Shown: positions 1 through 8,164 of the stretch, one piece after another
Position numbering within the stretch: position 1 is the first letter of the stretch
Layout: each line of letters begins with the position of its first letter
Assembly (NCBI RefSeq): GCF_000221045.1
Contig: NC_015856.1
Coordinates: 2,810,542-2,874,541 of the forward strand
DNA from: Collimonas fungivorans Ter331
GTDB lineage: Bacteria > Pseudomonadota > Gammaproteobacteria > Burkholderiales > Burkholderiaceae_D
DNA length: 64,000 bases
Reading direction: 5' to 3'
Program-made: the position numbers and the translations under genes
The notes under the pieces: model-generated
Database searches by the model: none
Seen by the model: the letters and a program-made list of their open reading frames with translations, nothing else
What the model was told of the DNA's origin: nothing

Positions 1-694
1 AGCGCCGTGTCCGCCACAGCAGCTTCATGGCTGCGTTCATGCTCGGCGCTTCCAGCATCTTGCGCCGCACCAGCACCAGCGGCACATCGGCCAGCAGGCG
101 GTAATCGCGGTCCGAACTCAGGAAATTGCCGGTCAGGGACAGGCCGGCGCTATTGAAACCGTGCCGCGCCAGGCTGCCGGCTTCGGTGAAGACGAGCAGG
201 TCCGGCTCCAGCGCATCGCCGCCGCGCCGGACGCGCAGGACGATGCCGGTATCCAGGCACTCTTCCCGCCAGTCCCAGTTGTGGGCATGCATCAGGCGCC
301 CGCTTTCCGCGTTTTCCGGCAACACCACCAGGTTGGTGCAGCCGTCGTCCAGCTCCTTGCATATTGCGGCGAGCTCGCCATGGCCAAACAGCATTTCGGT
401 CCGGCAGTTGATCAGGATGACATCCTCCAGCGGCACGCCGGCGCCGCGCGCAATGCCCTGCATTTCCTCCAGGTAGTCGGGATCGAAGCCCTTGATCGCC
501 GGCAGCATGCCCAGCGCCAGGGCGCTTAGCCGTTCGGCGCAGACGTTTTGCCGCGCCAGCTGCTGGCGGTAAAGGCGCGCGCTGCGCACGATGCGTTCAG
601 GCACTGCCGCGCCATGCTGCCGTCCGCGCTGGAAAGGCGAACCGCAAACATCCACCTCCGGAAACGATTCGATCGCCGCTGCAATGCCATGCAT
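1..694 (-). CDS. C45 family peptidase / acyl-CoA:6-APA acyltransferase-like protein (C-terminus cut by window edge)
   Basis: I read this frame directly from the minus strand; it stays open from an ATG at 694 to the window edge, giving about 231 residues. The ATG is preceded by a strong GGAGG ribosome site near 703-707. The segment LDDGCTN places a Cys at about residue 119 after roughly 118 residues, followed by HNWDW. This matches the N-terminal-nucleophile Cys of the C45 / isopenicillin-N acyltransferase-like family, in which the precursor is cleaved before Cys to expose the nucleophile; the preceding QGIARGAG-type segment also fits. Members hydrolyse or transfer acyl-amide bonds, but the substrate cannot be told here. 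It is divergent from a GntR regulator, which may control it. The downstream part lies outside the window. Confidence 0.8.
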   Translation of the reverse strand, partial: MHGIAAAIESFPEVDVCGSPFQRGRQHGAAVPERIVRSARLYRQQLARQNVCAERLSALALGMLPAIKGFDPDYLEEMQGIARGAGVPLEDVILINCRTEMLFGHGELAAICKELDDGCTNLVVLPENAESGRLMHAHNWDWREECLDTGIVLRVRRGGDALEPDLLVFTEAGSLARHGFNSAGLSLTGNFLSSDRDYRLLADVPLVLVRRKMLEAPSMNAAMKLLWRTRR

Positions 695-757
695 ACAAGT
701 AGCCTCCGAAATTGTCTCATTGACAATTAATAGATAATTTCGGAGTATCTTGTATTA
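692..757. promoter_or_regulatory. Imperfect inverted repeat over the C45 gene leader (candidate operator)
   Basis: The left arm (693-716, minus sense GACAATTTCGGAGGCTACTT and on) and the right arm (733-755, plus sense GATAATTTCGGAGTATCTTG and on) match almost throughout and face outward from a short spacer. The left arm contains the ribosome site and start codon of the C45 gene. An inner palindrome ATTGTC-TCATT-GACAAT lies at 711-727. It is in the divergent region with the GntR gene, so it could be a regulator site, but that is inference. Confidence 0.45.
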
Positions 758-901
758 ACTTTTTGATAAAATCAATTCAATGTTACCTTTTGAGAATTGC
801 CTTATCCATTGCAGGCGCTCGCCCCGCTTGCCCTATAGTTTACTCATATGATATTAATCATTTAACATTGAGCGAATGTAAACCTAAACAGCGGCACCTG
901 A

Positions 902-1789
902 ATGAGCAAAACCATAAAACCTAGCCGCCCCAGTCCTTTGCAACTTGACCTGGCAAATCGCCTGATCCAGCAGATCACCACCGGCGAACTGCCCGCCGGC
1001 ACCCACCTGACCGAAGAAGGCCTGGCCAGCCAGTTCGACGTCTCGCGGACCCCGGTCAAAGCTGCATTGCGGCTGGTGGCGGAGCAAGAGTTGCTGGACT
1101 ATCACGTCAACAGCGGCTACTTCGTCAGCAGCAATGCGCGGCCTGAAAGCGCGGCGGAAATGGTGGTCGACGGCATCAGCGGCGACACCCTGTACCTGCG
1201 CCTGATCGACGACCGCGCCCGCAACCTGCTGCCCGACACCATGACGGAAACCGATTTCCTGGAGCGCTATGCGGTGCCGCGCAGCCTGTTGCGGGGGACG
1301 CTGGTGCGCATGGCGGCGGACGGCCTGATCGAGAAGCGCCGCGGCCAGGGCTGGAATTTCCCGCCGACCATAGGTTCACCTGAGCTGATGACCGAAAGCT
1401 ACCAGTTCCGGATCATGGTGGAGTGCGGCGGACTGCTGGAAAGCAGCTTCCGGATCGACCCCGTCCAACTGCAGAACAGCCGCCTGGCGCACGAAAAATT
1501 ATTGCAGCAGACACCCGGCGACTATTCGGCTGCGGCGTTTTTCGCCCTCAACGCCGCCTTCCATGAAATGCTGGCGCGCTTCTCCGGCAACCGCTTCGTG
1601 CTGCAGGCGGTGCAGCAGCAAAACCAGCTCAGGCGGCTGGGCGAACATATCGCATTCCACCGCGATCCGCGCCAGATCGATTCATGCAAGGAACACCTGC
1701 AAATCATCCAGGCGCTGGAAAACGACAACCGGGAATGGGCATCTGCCCTAATGCGGCACCATCTTGGCATCGCCCGCGATATTAAGTGA
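902..1789 (+). CDS. GntR/FCD-type transcriptional regulator with two winged-helix domains
   Basis: This 295-residue protein starts with a canonical GntR winged helix-turn-helix (about residues 13-77; PAGTHLTEEGLASQFDVSRT is the typical signature). A second, more diverged winged-helix unit follows at about 94-155 (TETDFLERYAVPRSLLRGTL, then a wing ending GQGWNFPP). The C-terminal third is a helical FCD-like effector domain (FHEMLARFSGN, then a final HH pair), which in this family binds carboxylate ligands, often with a metal. FCD regulators normally have one DNA-binding domain, so the doubled head is unusual. It is divergent from the C45 peptidase gene and probably controls it and/or itself. 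The start has only a weak ribosome site. Confidence 0.85.
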   Translation: MSKTIKPSRPSPLQLDLANRLIQQITTGELPAGTHLTEEGLASQFDVSRTPVKAALRLVAEQELLDYHVNSGYFVSSNARPESAAEMVVDGISGDTLYLRLIDDRARNLLPDTMTETDFLERYAVPRSLLRGTLVRMAADGLIEKRRGQGWNFPPTIGSPELMTESYQFRIMVECGGLLESSFRIDPVQLQNSRLAHEKLLQQTPGDYSAAAFFALNAAFHEMLARFSGNRFVLQAVQQQNQLRRLGEHIAFHRDPRQIDSCKEHLQIIQALENDNREWASALMRHHLGIARDIK

Positions 1790-1812
1790 TTGAAATGACG
1801 ATGTATTTATAA

Positions 1813-2007
1813 ACCCAAAAGATCGGCGCCGGTTTGGAACCCCTGGCGGCCGATTCGCCCCTACTGAAAATGGCGAATGTTGTCGCCTTGCCGCATATAG
1901 GCTCGGCTAACCATGAAACCAGACACGGCATGGCGCTCTGCGCGGCCCACAACCTGCTGGATGCCTTGAGCGGCAAGGCAACGCCCAACGCGGCGAATCG
2001 CGCCTAG
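1813..2007 (+). pseudogene. Remnant of a D-isomer-specific 2-hydroxyacid dehydrogenase (C-terminal tail)
   Basis: The plus frame ending in TAG at 2005-2007 reads [20 protein letters not shown] followed by [13 protein letters not shown]. This is the conserved end of the glyoxylate/2-ketogluconate reductase (GhrB-like) family, containing the catalytic His in PHIGSA and the following C-terminal helices. There is no start codon, an in-frame stop lies at 1810-1812, and the motif just before EPL is shortened. Only about 65 residues of an enzyme of about 320 remain. It follows the GntR gene on the same strand, suggesting a deletion of an intact downstream dehydrogenase. Confidence 0.7.
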
Positions 2008-2026
2008 GAACGGTTTGCGTCGTGGT

Positions 2027-2365
2027 TCAGACAGGATGCGGCAAGCGGGCGTCGGCAGCGGCCAGACGTGCCTCCAGCGCCTGGATCCGTTGCAGCAGAT
2101 TGAGCGCCACCGCCAGGCCTTGCGTATCGAGTTCAAAGTCGTCACGCAGGCGCCGTGCGGTCCTGGCCACCACAATAGTCTGCGACCTGAATATATGTGC
2201 GGGCGCCGGGCTGCCGGGCGCCGGGCCGCGGTCCGGTTCGATGGCGCCCAGCGCCACCAACTCCGCCAGCTCGGCGTGGCTGAGTCCGGAATATTCCGCC
2301 AGCTCTTCCAGCGTGCAGGCGTCCGCATCGTTCAGCCAGACGGCTTCTACTAACAGGCTAGTCAT
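2027..2365 (-). CDS. cbpM: Chaperone modulator CbpM
   Basis: This small protein (about 112 residues) has a MerR-like helix-turn-helix start (CTLEELAEYSGLSHAELAEL) and a C-terminal helix that could coil (LALNLLQRIQALEARLAAAD-like). This is the layout of CbpM, the specific inhibitor and partner of the DnaJ-like CbpA: it binds the CbpA J domain and blocks both co-chaperone and DNA-binding activity. It lies 11 bases after cbpA on the same strand, as is usual for the pair. I chose the ATG at 2365 because a GGAGAG ribosome site stands just before it; an in-frame ATG five codons upstream lacks one. Confidence 0.85.
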   Translation of the reverse strand: MTSLLVEAVWLNDADACTLEELAEYSGLSHAELAELVALGAIEPDRGPAPGSPAPAHIFRSQTIVVARTARRLRDDFELDTQGLAVALNLLQRIQALEARLAAADARLPHPV

Positions 2366-2376
2366 TGCCACTCTCC

Positions 2377-3297
2377 TCAATGCAAATGCTGACGCGGATC
2401 AAAAGCCGATTCCGCAGCGAGCTGCTCAAACAACTCACGCTCGCGCGCCGTGGGCGTCTTCGGCACCTCTATCCTGACTACCGCATACATATTGCCCTGC
2501 TCGCCGCCGGCGGACGGCAGCCCGCGCTTGGCCAGGCGGAACTGGCGGTTGGCGGCGGTGCCGGCGGGGACATTCAATTCCACCTTGCCGCCCAGAGTCG
2601 GCACCTGCACTACCGCGCCCAGCACGGCTTCCCACGGCGTCAGCGGCAGATCGAAATACAGGTCCTTGCCGCTAACCCGGTACAGGGGATGCGGGATCAG
2701 CTTCATCACCACGTACAGGTCGCCATGCTTGCCGCCATCGCTGCCCTGCCCGCCCTTGCCTGACAAGCGCAGGCGCTGGCCGTCTTCCGCGCCTTTCGGT
2801 ATGCGTATCCGGAAGGTGCGCGGCACCCGGTGCAATTTGCCGTGCTCGTCGTATTCAGGCATGCTCAGCCGGACATCGGTTTCACCGCCCTCGTAAATCT
2901 GCTCCAGCGTGACGGGCGTGTTGACTTCGTAGTCCTCGCCCCTGCTCGGCCGCGGCCGGCCACCCTGGCGCGACGCGGCAAAAGCAGCCAGGATGTCGGC
3001 CATGTCGACGTCGCCAAAGGACGTTCCGCCATCGCTGAACCCCTGCTGCCAGGCAGGCGGCGGCTCAACGTTTTCACCGGGCTGGTGGCTGCCCAGCTGG
3101 TCGTAGGCGGCGCGTTTTTCCGTATCCTTCAGGGTCGAATAAGCTTCCGCGATTTCCTTGAATTTCTCTTCCCCGGCCGGATCCTTGGAGACATCCGGAT
3201 GGTATTTGTGCGCCAGCTTGCGGTAAGCACTCTTGATCTCGGCGGCGCTGGCCGTGCGTTCAACGCCAAGGGCGCTGTAATAGTCTTTGAATTTCAT
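2377..3297 (-). CDS. cbpA: DnaJ-like co-chaperone / curved DNA-binding protein CbpA
   Basis: The 306-residue protein opens with a complete J domain (DYYSALGV, helix [20 protein letters not shown] with the essential HPD, helix IV AYDQLG). A Gly-rich linker follows, then two C-terminal beta domains of class II J proteins ([31 protein letters not shown]) without the DnaJ zinc fingers. This architecture and the neighbouring cbpM identify CbpA, which stimulates DnaK and binds curved DNA in stationary phase. Its start is two bases after the end of the FMN reductase gene, so the two are probably co-transcribed. Confidence 0.92.
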   Translation of the reverse strand: MKFKDYYSALGVERTASAAEIKSAYRKLAHKYHPDVSKDPAGEEKFKEIAEAYSTLKDTEKRAAYDQLGSHQPGENVEPPPAWQQGFSDGGTSFGDVDMADILAAFAASRQGGRPRPSRGEDYEVNTPVTLEQIYEGGETDVRLSMPEYDEHGKLHRVPRTFRIRIPKGAEDGQRLRLSGKGGQGSDGGKHGDLYVVMKLIPHPLYRVSGKDLYFDLPLTPWEAVLGAVVQVPTLGGKVELNVPAGTAANRQFRLAKRGLPSAGGEQGNMYAVVRIEVPKTPTARERELFEQLAAESAFDPRQHLH

Positions 3298-3299
3298 GT

Positions 3300-3851
3300 T
3301 CAGTTTTTCAAGAACTCGACAAAATTCCGGTTGAATTCCCTGAGCTGCTCGCGCACCTGCTCGTCGACCAGCTCACCGCTTTCGTTGAATGCCTTGCCGG
3401 CGTGCGACACCATCAGGCGGCCGCCGAACCACGGTTGCATGCCCAGCGTGCGCAATACCGGCAGCCAGGCGTTCTGCGACAGCACGGTGCCGAAACCGCC
3501 GGGCGAGGCGCCGATCACCGCCACCCGGCGGCCGCGGAAGATGCGGGCGCTGTCGGCCGGCGGCCTGGACAGCCAGTCAAGCGCGTTCTTGAACACGCCT
3601 GGCATCGAATTATTGTATTCCGGCGTCACCAGCAGCAGCGCATCGGCCACCGCGATCTGTTCTTTCAGCAGCGCCACCGCGGGCGGGATACCCTCGGCCT
3701 GTTCGAGATCGCCGTCATACAGGGGGATCCCTTTGATGGTGCCGATTTCCAGCTCTGAACCGGCCGGCATCAGCTCGGCTGCCGCACGCAGCAAGGCGGC
3801 GTTCAGCGAACCGCTGCGCAGGCTGCCGGCCACTCCAACGATCTTCGACAT
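3300..3851 (-). CDS. NAD(P)H-dependent FMN reductase (chromate/quinone reductase type)
   Basis: A 183-residue flavodoxin-fold protein. The N-terminal [16 protein letters not shown] is the phosphate-binding loop of the NADPH-dependent FMN reductase family, and [20 protein letters not shown] is its second signature (PEYN...P...KN.LDWLSR), which holds the isoalloxazine ring. Such enzymes (ChrR, YieF, azoreductase-like) reduce quinones, azo dyes or chromate and help against oxidative stress; the natural substrate is unknown here. A clear GAGGAG ribosome site precedes the ATG at 3851. It lies between the OsmC-like gene and cbpA on one strand, consistent with a stress operon. Confidence 0.85.
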   Translation of the reverse strand: MSKIVGVAGSLRSGSLNAALLRAAAELMPAGSELEIGTIKGIPLYDGDLEQAEGIPPAVALLKEQIAVADALLLVTPEYNNSMPGVFKNALDWLSRPPADSARIFRGRRVAVIGASPGGFGTVLSQNAWLPVLRTLGMQPWFGGRLMVSHAGKAFNESGELVDEQVREQLREFNRNFVEFLKN

Positions 3852-3871
3852 GCGTTTCTCCTCAGGACAGG

Positions 3872-4282
3872 TCAGGCGCGCGGCTCAAGCGGGGCCGGAT
3901 TCAAGGTAGTCTGGATTTCCGTACCTTGCCTGATGGTCTTGGTGACCGGCGTCTTTTCACAGATCTCGCCCAGCCTGCCGATCTGTTCCGGGCTGAGCCG
4001 GGCGCCGAAAGCGACCGTGCGATCGATCTTTTCGCGCCCTTGTTCGTCGCGCGAAAAGCGCATCCGCACATCGATCAGCCCCAGCTCCCATTGTTTACGA
4101 TCGGCGTACATGCGTAAAGTCAAGGAGGTGCAGGCGGCCAGGCCGGCCAGCAGCAGTTCATAGGGCGCCGGACCGCTATCGGTGCCGCCGTTATCGAGCG
4201 GTTCGTCGGCCTGCAACTGGTGCGACCTGGCCTGGATTTGCTGGACATATCCAGTAATGCTTTGTAAGTGTACAGACGCCAT
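3872..4282 (-). CDS. OsmC family peroxiredoxin-like protein
   Basis: The 136-residue sequence has the OsmC/Ohr fold pattern: GPAPYELLLAGLAACTSLTL with the first reactive Cys, and EICEKTPVTKTI with the second Cys near the C-terminus. Both redox Cys are kept, so thiol-dependent peroxide reduction is plausible. It resembles the YhfA-like branch more than Ohr, judged from the AACTSLTLRMYADRK stretch. It leads the minus-strand group OsmC - FMN reductase - cbpA - cbpM. The ATG at 4282 follows a short AT-rich leader. Confidence 0.85.
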   Translation of the reverse strand: MASVHLQSITGYVQQIQARSHQLQADEPLDNGGTDSGPAPYELLLAGLAACTSLTLRMYADRKQWELGLIDVRMRFSRDEQGREKIDRTVAFGARLSPEQIGRLGEICEKTPVTKTIRQGTEIQTTLNPAPLEPRA

Positions 4283-4345
4283 GAGTTCCCCATATCAGGT
4301 TGGAATTTGATATGGAGACTATAGCTGTTTTAAGGGAAGGATATG

Positions 4346-4666
4346 CTAAAGCAGCTCGATCTGATGGCGCAAGGCGGCGCAGGCCGCCTCCAGCTGCGCC
4401 TGATCGACGGCCAGGCCGGTATTGAGCACGGCTTCAATGTGCAGCGTGGCGTCGACCATGGCTGCCATGCGGAAAATCATGGCCGCGCCTTTCAGCCGGT
4501 GCGTCGTCTGCTGCACGGCACTGTAGTCGCGGCTGGCCAGGGCTTGCTCGATGCCGGCCAGATCATGCCTGGCGCTGGCCAGGAACAGATCGTCCAGTCC
4601 AAGCTCGGATTCGTCCAAAGGCAATAGCGGATCTGGTGGCGGCTGGCTACCTTTGCTCTTGTTCAT
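4346..4666 (-). CDS. Free-standing HPt (histidine phosphotransfer) domain protein
   Basis: This protein of about 106 residues is little more than one HPt helical bundle. The phosphoacceptor signature THRLKGAA puts His at about residue 56, with supporting helices after it (QAQLEAACAALRHQIELL). HPt proteins relay phosphate between a hybrid kinase and a response regulator. No kinase or response regulator is adjacent, but the wsp signalling operon begins about 6 kb away, so a link is possible but unproven. The ATG at 4666 was chosen; a GTG three codons upstream is the alternative start. Confidence 0.8.
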   Translation of the reverse strand: MNKSKGSQPPPDPLLPLDESELGLDDLFLASARHDLAGIEQALASRDYSAVQQTTHRLKGAAMIFRMAAMVDATLHIEAVLNTGLAVDQAQLEAACAALRHQIELL

Positions 4667-4954
4667 TTCATCCACTTCTAGTGTTTATCCCGGAATGCCG
4701 CGACGACTGCCCGCATGTACAGCAGGCAAGGCGCGCGGCCTGTATCCATCCTTTTATCGCCAGATGAACAGAGATAGCCTAGATTTGGAGCTTACTTGCA
4801 GCAATGGCAAACTTATATATTTCACAATCGTTAACATTGGGTAACAACAATCCGTCGGCCGCAGCCGCAAAAAACCGACGAATTTACAACATTTATTTGC
4901 CGCATGGCAATGAAAAGCGAATATTTTTCACTGGCCCGATTTAAGCCACTCGAT

Positions 4955-6100
4955 TCAAGCTGCCCCTAGCCGCCACAGCGAAGTCAGCTCAGCGGCGCGC
5001 GCGGCGTGCAGCGGATCGGCCTCATCGCTGGCCTTGGGATGCTGCGGCCGGATATCGGTTTTTCCCAGCACTTTCAAGCCGGCCGCCTCGATCGCCGCCA
5101 GCAGCTCGGCGCGCGAACGCAAGCCCAGGTGCTCAGCCAGGTCGGACAGGATCAGCCAGCCCTCGCCGCCCGGTTCCAGATGTTGCGCCAGGCCGCCCAG
5201 GAAACCGCGCAGCATGCGGCTCTCGGGATCGTATACCGCGTGTTCGATCGGCGAGCTGGGGCGCGCCGGAATCCAGGGCGGATTGCAGATCACCAGCGGC
5301 GCCCGGCCCTCAGGAAACAAATCGGCCTGCAGCAGGGTGACCTGGCCGTCCAGCTCCAGCCGCACCAGGTTCTCGCGCGCGCAACGCAGGGCGCGCGGGT
5401 CCATATCGGTCGCCACGATGCGCTCTACGCCGCGCTTAGCCAATAACGCCGCGAGTACGCCAGTGCCGGTGCCGATATCAAAAGCCAGCTTGGTGGACGG
5501 CAACGGCGCCGCCTCCACCAGTCCGATATATTCGCCGCGCACCGGCGAATACACGCCGTAGTGTGGATGGATGCGCGCGCCCAGGGCGGCGATCTCGACG
5601 CCCTTCTTGCGCCACTCGTGGGCCCCGATCAGGCCCAGCAATTCACGCAGCGAGGCCACGAACGGCTCGGCTGGCGCGCCATAGGCTTCGTTGCAGGCGA
5701 GCTGCACATCGGGTGCGCGGCGCAGGGGGATGCTGTAGTCGGCGTCGAACGGCAGCAGCAGCATGCCCAGGGTGCGCGCCCGCTGCGACTGGGCCTGGCG
5801 ATGCAGGTTGAAGGCATCGGTCGGCGACACCGGCTGTTTGCGCGGCTTGCCGCGCTTGTCGGCTTTCGGTTCGGCGCGGCGCGCCAGCGCCTGCAGCAAT
5901 TGGCGGGCGTTCTGGAAATCTCCGCGCCACAGCATGCCGGTGCCTTCGCAGGCCAGGCGGTAAGCGCTGTCGGCGGTCATCCGGTCGTCCGCAATCACCA
6001 CCCGCTTGGGCGCCGGATTGCCGTTTTCCGAGCGCCAGCGCGCCGAACGCGGCTGATCTTCCTCGATCCAATGGATCATCGGCTGTTCGCTCGCCGTCAT
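4955..6100 (-). CDS. Class I SAM-dependent methyltransferase (NPPW-type)
   Basis: A 381-residue protein. The C-terminal half is a Rossmann methyltransferase: motif I LAFDIGTGTGVLAALLAKRG, acidic motif II ATDMDPRALRCARENL, and the motif IV sequence VICNPPWIPA. The NPPW form is typical of enzymes that methylate amide or exocyclic amino groups (HemK/PrmC, RsmC or RlmG types). The N-terminal half (about 1-190, with RMTADSAYRLACEGTGMLWRG) is probably a substrate-recognition part and resembles no PrmC N-domain that I recognise. The true target (protein, rRNA or other) cannot be assigned. No operon partners. Confidence 0.75.
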   Translation of the reverse strand: MTASEQPMIHWIEEDQPRSARWRSENGNPAPKRVVIADDRMTADSAYRLACEGTGMLWRGDFQNARQLLQALARRAEPKADKRGKPRKQPVSPTDAFNLHRQAQSQRARTLGMLLLPFDADYSIPLRRAPDVQLACNEAYGAPAEPFVASLRELLGLIGAHEWRKKGVEIAALGARIHPHYGVYSPVRGEYIGLVEAAPLPSTKLAFDIGTGTGVLAALLAKRGVERIVATDMDPRALRCARENLVRLELDGQVTLLQADLFPEGRAPLVICNPPWIPARPSSPIEHAVYDPESRMLRGFLGGLAQHLEPGGEGWLILSDLAEHLGLRSRAELLAAIEAAGLKVLGKTDIRPQHPKASDEADPLHAARAAELTSLWRLGAA

Positions 6101-6353
6101 AGGACGCCCGCGGGACGGTCGGCCGAAGTCAATTCGACAGTAGTGGAATTCAAACGCATGGATTGGTCTCGATCAGTGTAGGTAGGCAGGAAGCAGGTCA
6201 CGATGCCTTGCAAAACATCGTCCGCGCTGTCCGTTTGCCATCATGGCAGGCGGACATCTTCGATAGCCCCAAGTATACCTCCTGACCGCGGCTATGCGCC
6301 GTTTCTTTCATCCGGACAAATTCAGGGCCGCCGGCGCCCTGCAAACCACCCTG

Positions 6354-8135
6354 TCAAAACGTCTCCCAGTCATCCGCATTGGACGCCGCCAGCTTGACCG
6401 CAGGGGCTTTCCATGATGTTGGCTGCGCCTTGCCGGCTGCAAGCTTGCCAGCGCCAGTGCGCGTCTTGCCAGCGGCGACAGTCTTCAGGACCGGGGGTGA
6501 GGCACGTCTAGCCGGCGCCGGTCTGGCGCTTGGCAGCGGCTCCGCACGCTTGGCCAGCGCCGGCGGCGCACTGCTGCGCGGCTGCTCAGCCATGCGGAAT
6601 ACCGACACCGCATCCTGCAGGCGCAGCGCCTGCCCTTCCAGCGAACCGGCCGCGGCCGCCACCTGCTCCACCAGCGCGGCGTTCTGCTGCGTCACCTGGT
6701 CCATCTGCGTAACCGCCTGGTTGACTTGTTCGATGCCGCTGCTCTGTTCTTCCGACGCCACCGTGACTTCCGCCATGATGTCGGTCACGCGCTTGACCGC
6801 CTGCACGATTTCATCCATGGTCTGGCCGGCCCGGGCCACCAGCTCGGAGCCGCCGTCGACCTTGTCGACCGAATCCCCTATCAGTTCCTTGATTTCCTTA
6901 GCCGCCTGGGCGCTGCGCTGGGCCAGGCTGCGCACCTCGGCCGCCACCACCGCAAAACCGCGCCCTTGCTCGCCGGCCCGGGCCGCCTCCACCGCTGCGT
7001 TCAGCGCCAGGATATTGGTCTGGAACGCAATGCCGTCGATTACCCCGATGATGTCGGCGATGCGCCTGGAGCTGTCGGTAATGCCTTGCATGGTGTGAAC
7101 CACCTGCCCGACTACTTCGCCGCCCTTGGCGGCGATGCTGGAAGCGCTCTGCGCCAGCTGCCCGGCCTGCCTGGCGTTGTCGGCATTCTGCCGCACGGTG
7201 GCGGTCAGTTGCTCCATGCTGGCGGCGGTCTGCTGCAGCGAAGCGGCCTGCTGTTCGGTGCGCGCCGACAAATCGCTGTTGCCGGCGGAAATTTCCTTGA
7301 TCGAAGCGCCGATGTTGTGGGTGCCTTCGCGAATCTCGGTGATGGCCGCCGCCAGCTGCAGCTGCATCTGCCGCATCGCATGCAGCAGGCTGGACTTGTC
7401 CTTGCCGTCGACCAGCACCGCCAGGTCCAGCTCGCCGCCGGCGATCCTGGCGGCGATGGCGGCAGCATAACTCGGTTCTCCGCCCAGGCTGCGCGTCACG
7501 CTACGGATAATCAGCAGCATGGTGGCCGACACTGTCGCACCGATGACGAACATGATCAGCAGCTGCTTGAGCAGGTTGTCGTAAAACGCCGCCTGCACAT
7601 CGTTGACGAACACGCCCGACACCAGGAACCAGTCCCACGGCGCGAAATAATTCACCTGGCTGATTTTCTCGGCGCGGGTGTCGGCGGTGCCCGGCAAGCG
7701 CCCCATGTAATGGACGATGCCCTGCTGTTGCTGTTTGCCCAGCTTGACCATTTCCACGTAATACAGCTTGCCATCGGTATCCTTGCGCTCGCCGACGTTC
7801 TTGTTGACGATATCCTTGCTGGTCGGGTGCATCAGCACCACCGGCCGCGAATCGAAGACAAACACATAGTTGTCCTGCGCATAGCGCATGCTGCTGATGC
7901 GCTGCAAGGCCTGGCTTTGCGCGTCCGCCAGGCTAAGCCGGCTGGCGGCGACATCGTCGGCATACCCCTTGACGATGCCGGCCGCGGTTTCCACCACATT
8001 CTTCAGCCCGGCTTCGCGTTCCTTCATCATGGTGTCGCGCGTGTTCAGGGCGGACCAGCCGGCCAGCAGCAGCAACCCCAGCCACATGACCGCCAGCACC
8101 AGCCACAACTTTGCTTTCAGACTCAGATTTTTCAT
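6354..8135 (-). CDS. Methyl-accepting chemotaxis protein with Cache sensor and a WETF tail
   Basis: A 593-residue receptor. It has TM1 (about 10-30), a periplasmic single Cache-like domain (about 35-185, with [19 protein letters not shown] and [15 protein letters not shown]), TM2 (about 190-213), HAMP, and a cytoplasmic signalling domain with the hairpin [20 protein letters not shown]. The last residues are DDWETF, close to the NWETF pentapeptide that tethers CheR and CheB in Tar/Tsr. It lies 29 bases after a second Cache receptor, so the two are likely co-transcribed. Cache receptors of this kind often sense small organic acids; the ligand is unknown. An Ala/Pro/Lys-rich linker precedes the tail. 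Confidence 0.92.
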   Translation of the reverse strand: MKNLSLKAKLWLVLAVMWLGLLLLAGWSALNTRDTMMKEREAGLKNVVETAAGIVKGYADDVAASRLSLADAQSQALQRISSMRYAQDNYVFVFDSRPVVLMHPTSKDIVNKNVGERKDTDGKLYYVEMVKLGKQQQQGIVHYMGRLPGTADTRAEKISQVNYFAPWDWFLVSGVFVNDVQAAFYDNLLKQLLIMFVIGATVSATMLLIIRSVTRSLGGEPSYAAAIAARIAGGELDLAVLVDGKDKSSLLHAMRQMQLQLAAAITEIREGTHNIGASIKEISAGNSDLSARTEQQAASLQQTAASMEQLTATVRQNADNARQAGQLAQSASSIAAKGGEVVGQVVHTMQGITDSSRRIADIIGVIDGIAFQTNILALNAAVEAARAGEQGRGFAVVAAEVRSLAQRSAQAAKEIKELIGDSVDKVDGGSELVARAGQTMDEIVQAVKRVTDIMAEVTVASEEQSSGIEQVNQAVTQMDQVTQQNAALVEQVAAAAGSLEGQALRLQDAVSVFRMAEQPRSSAPPALAKRAEPLPSARPAPARRASPPVLKTVAAGKTRTGAGKLAAGKAQPTSWKAPAVKLAASNADDWETF

Positions 8136-8164
8136 GCCTGCGTACTTTCCTTAAAAAATAAAAT

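Noticed and set aside
126-730. Several open frames of 60-122 codons on both strands over the first 730 bases
   Set aside because: They are shadows of the C45 peptidase frame on the minus strand, which has a ribosome site and a family motif with the nucleophile Cys.
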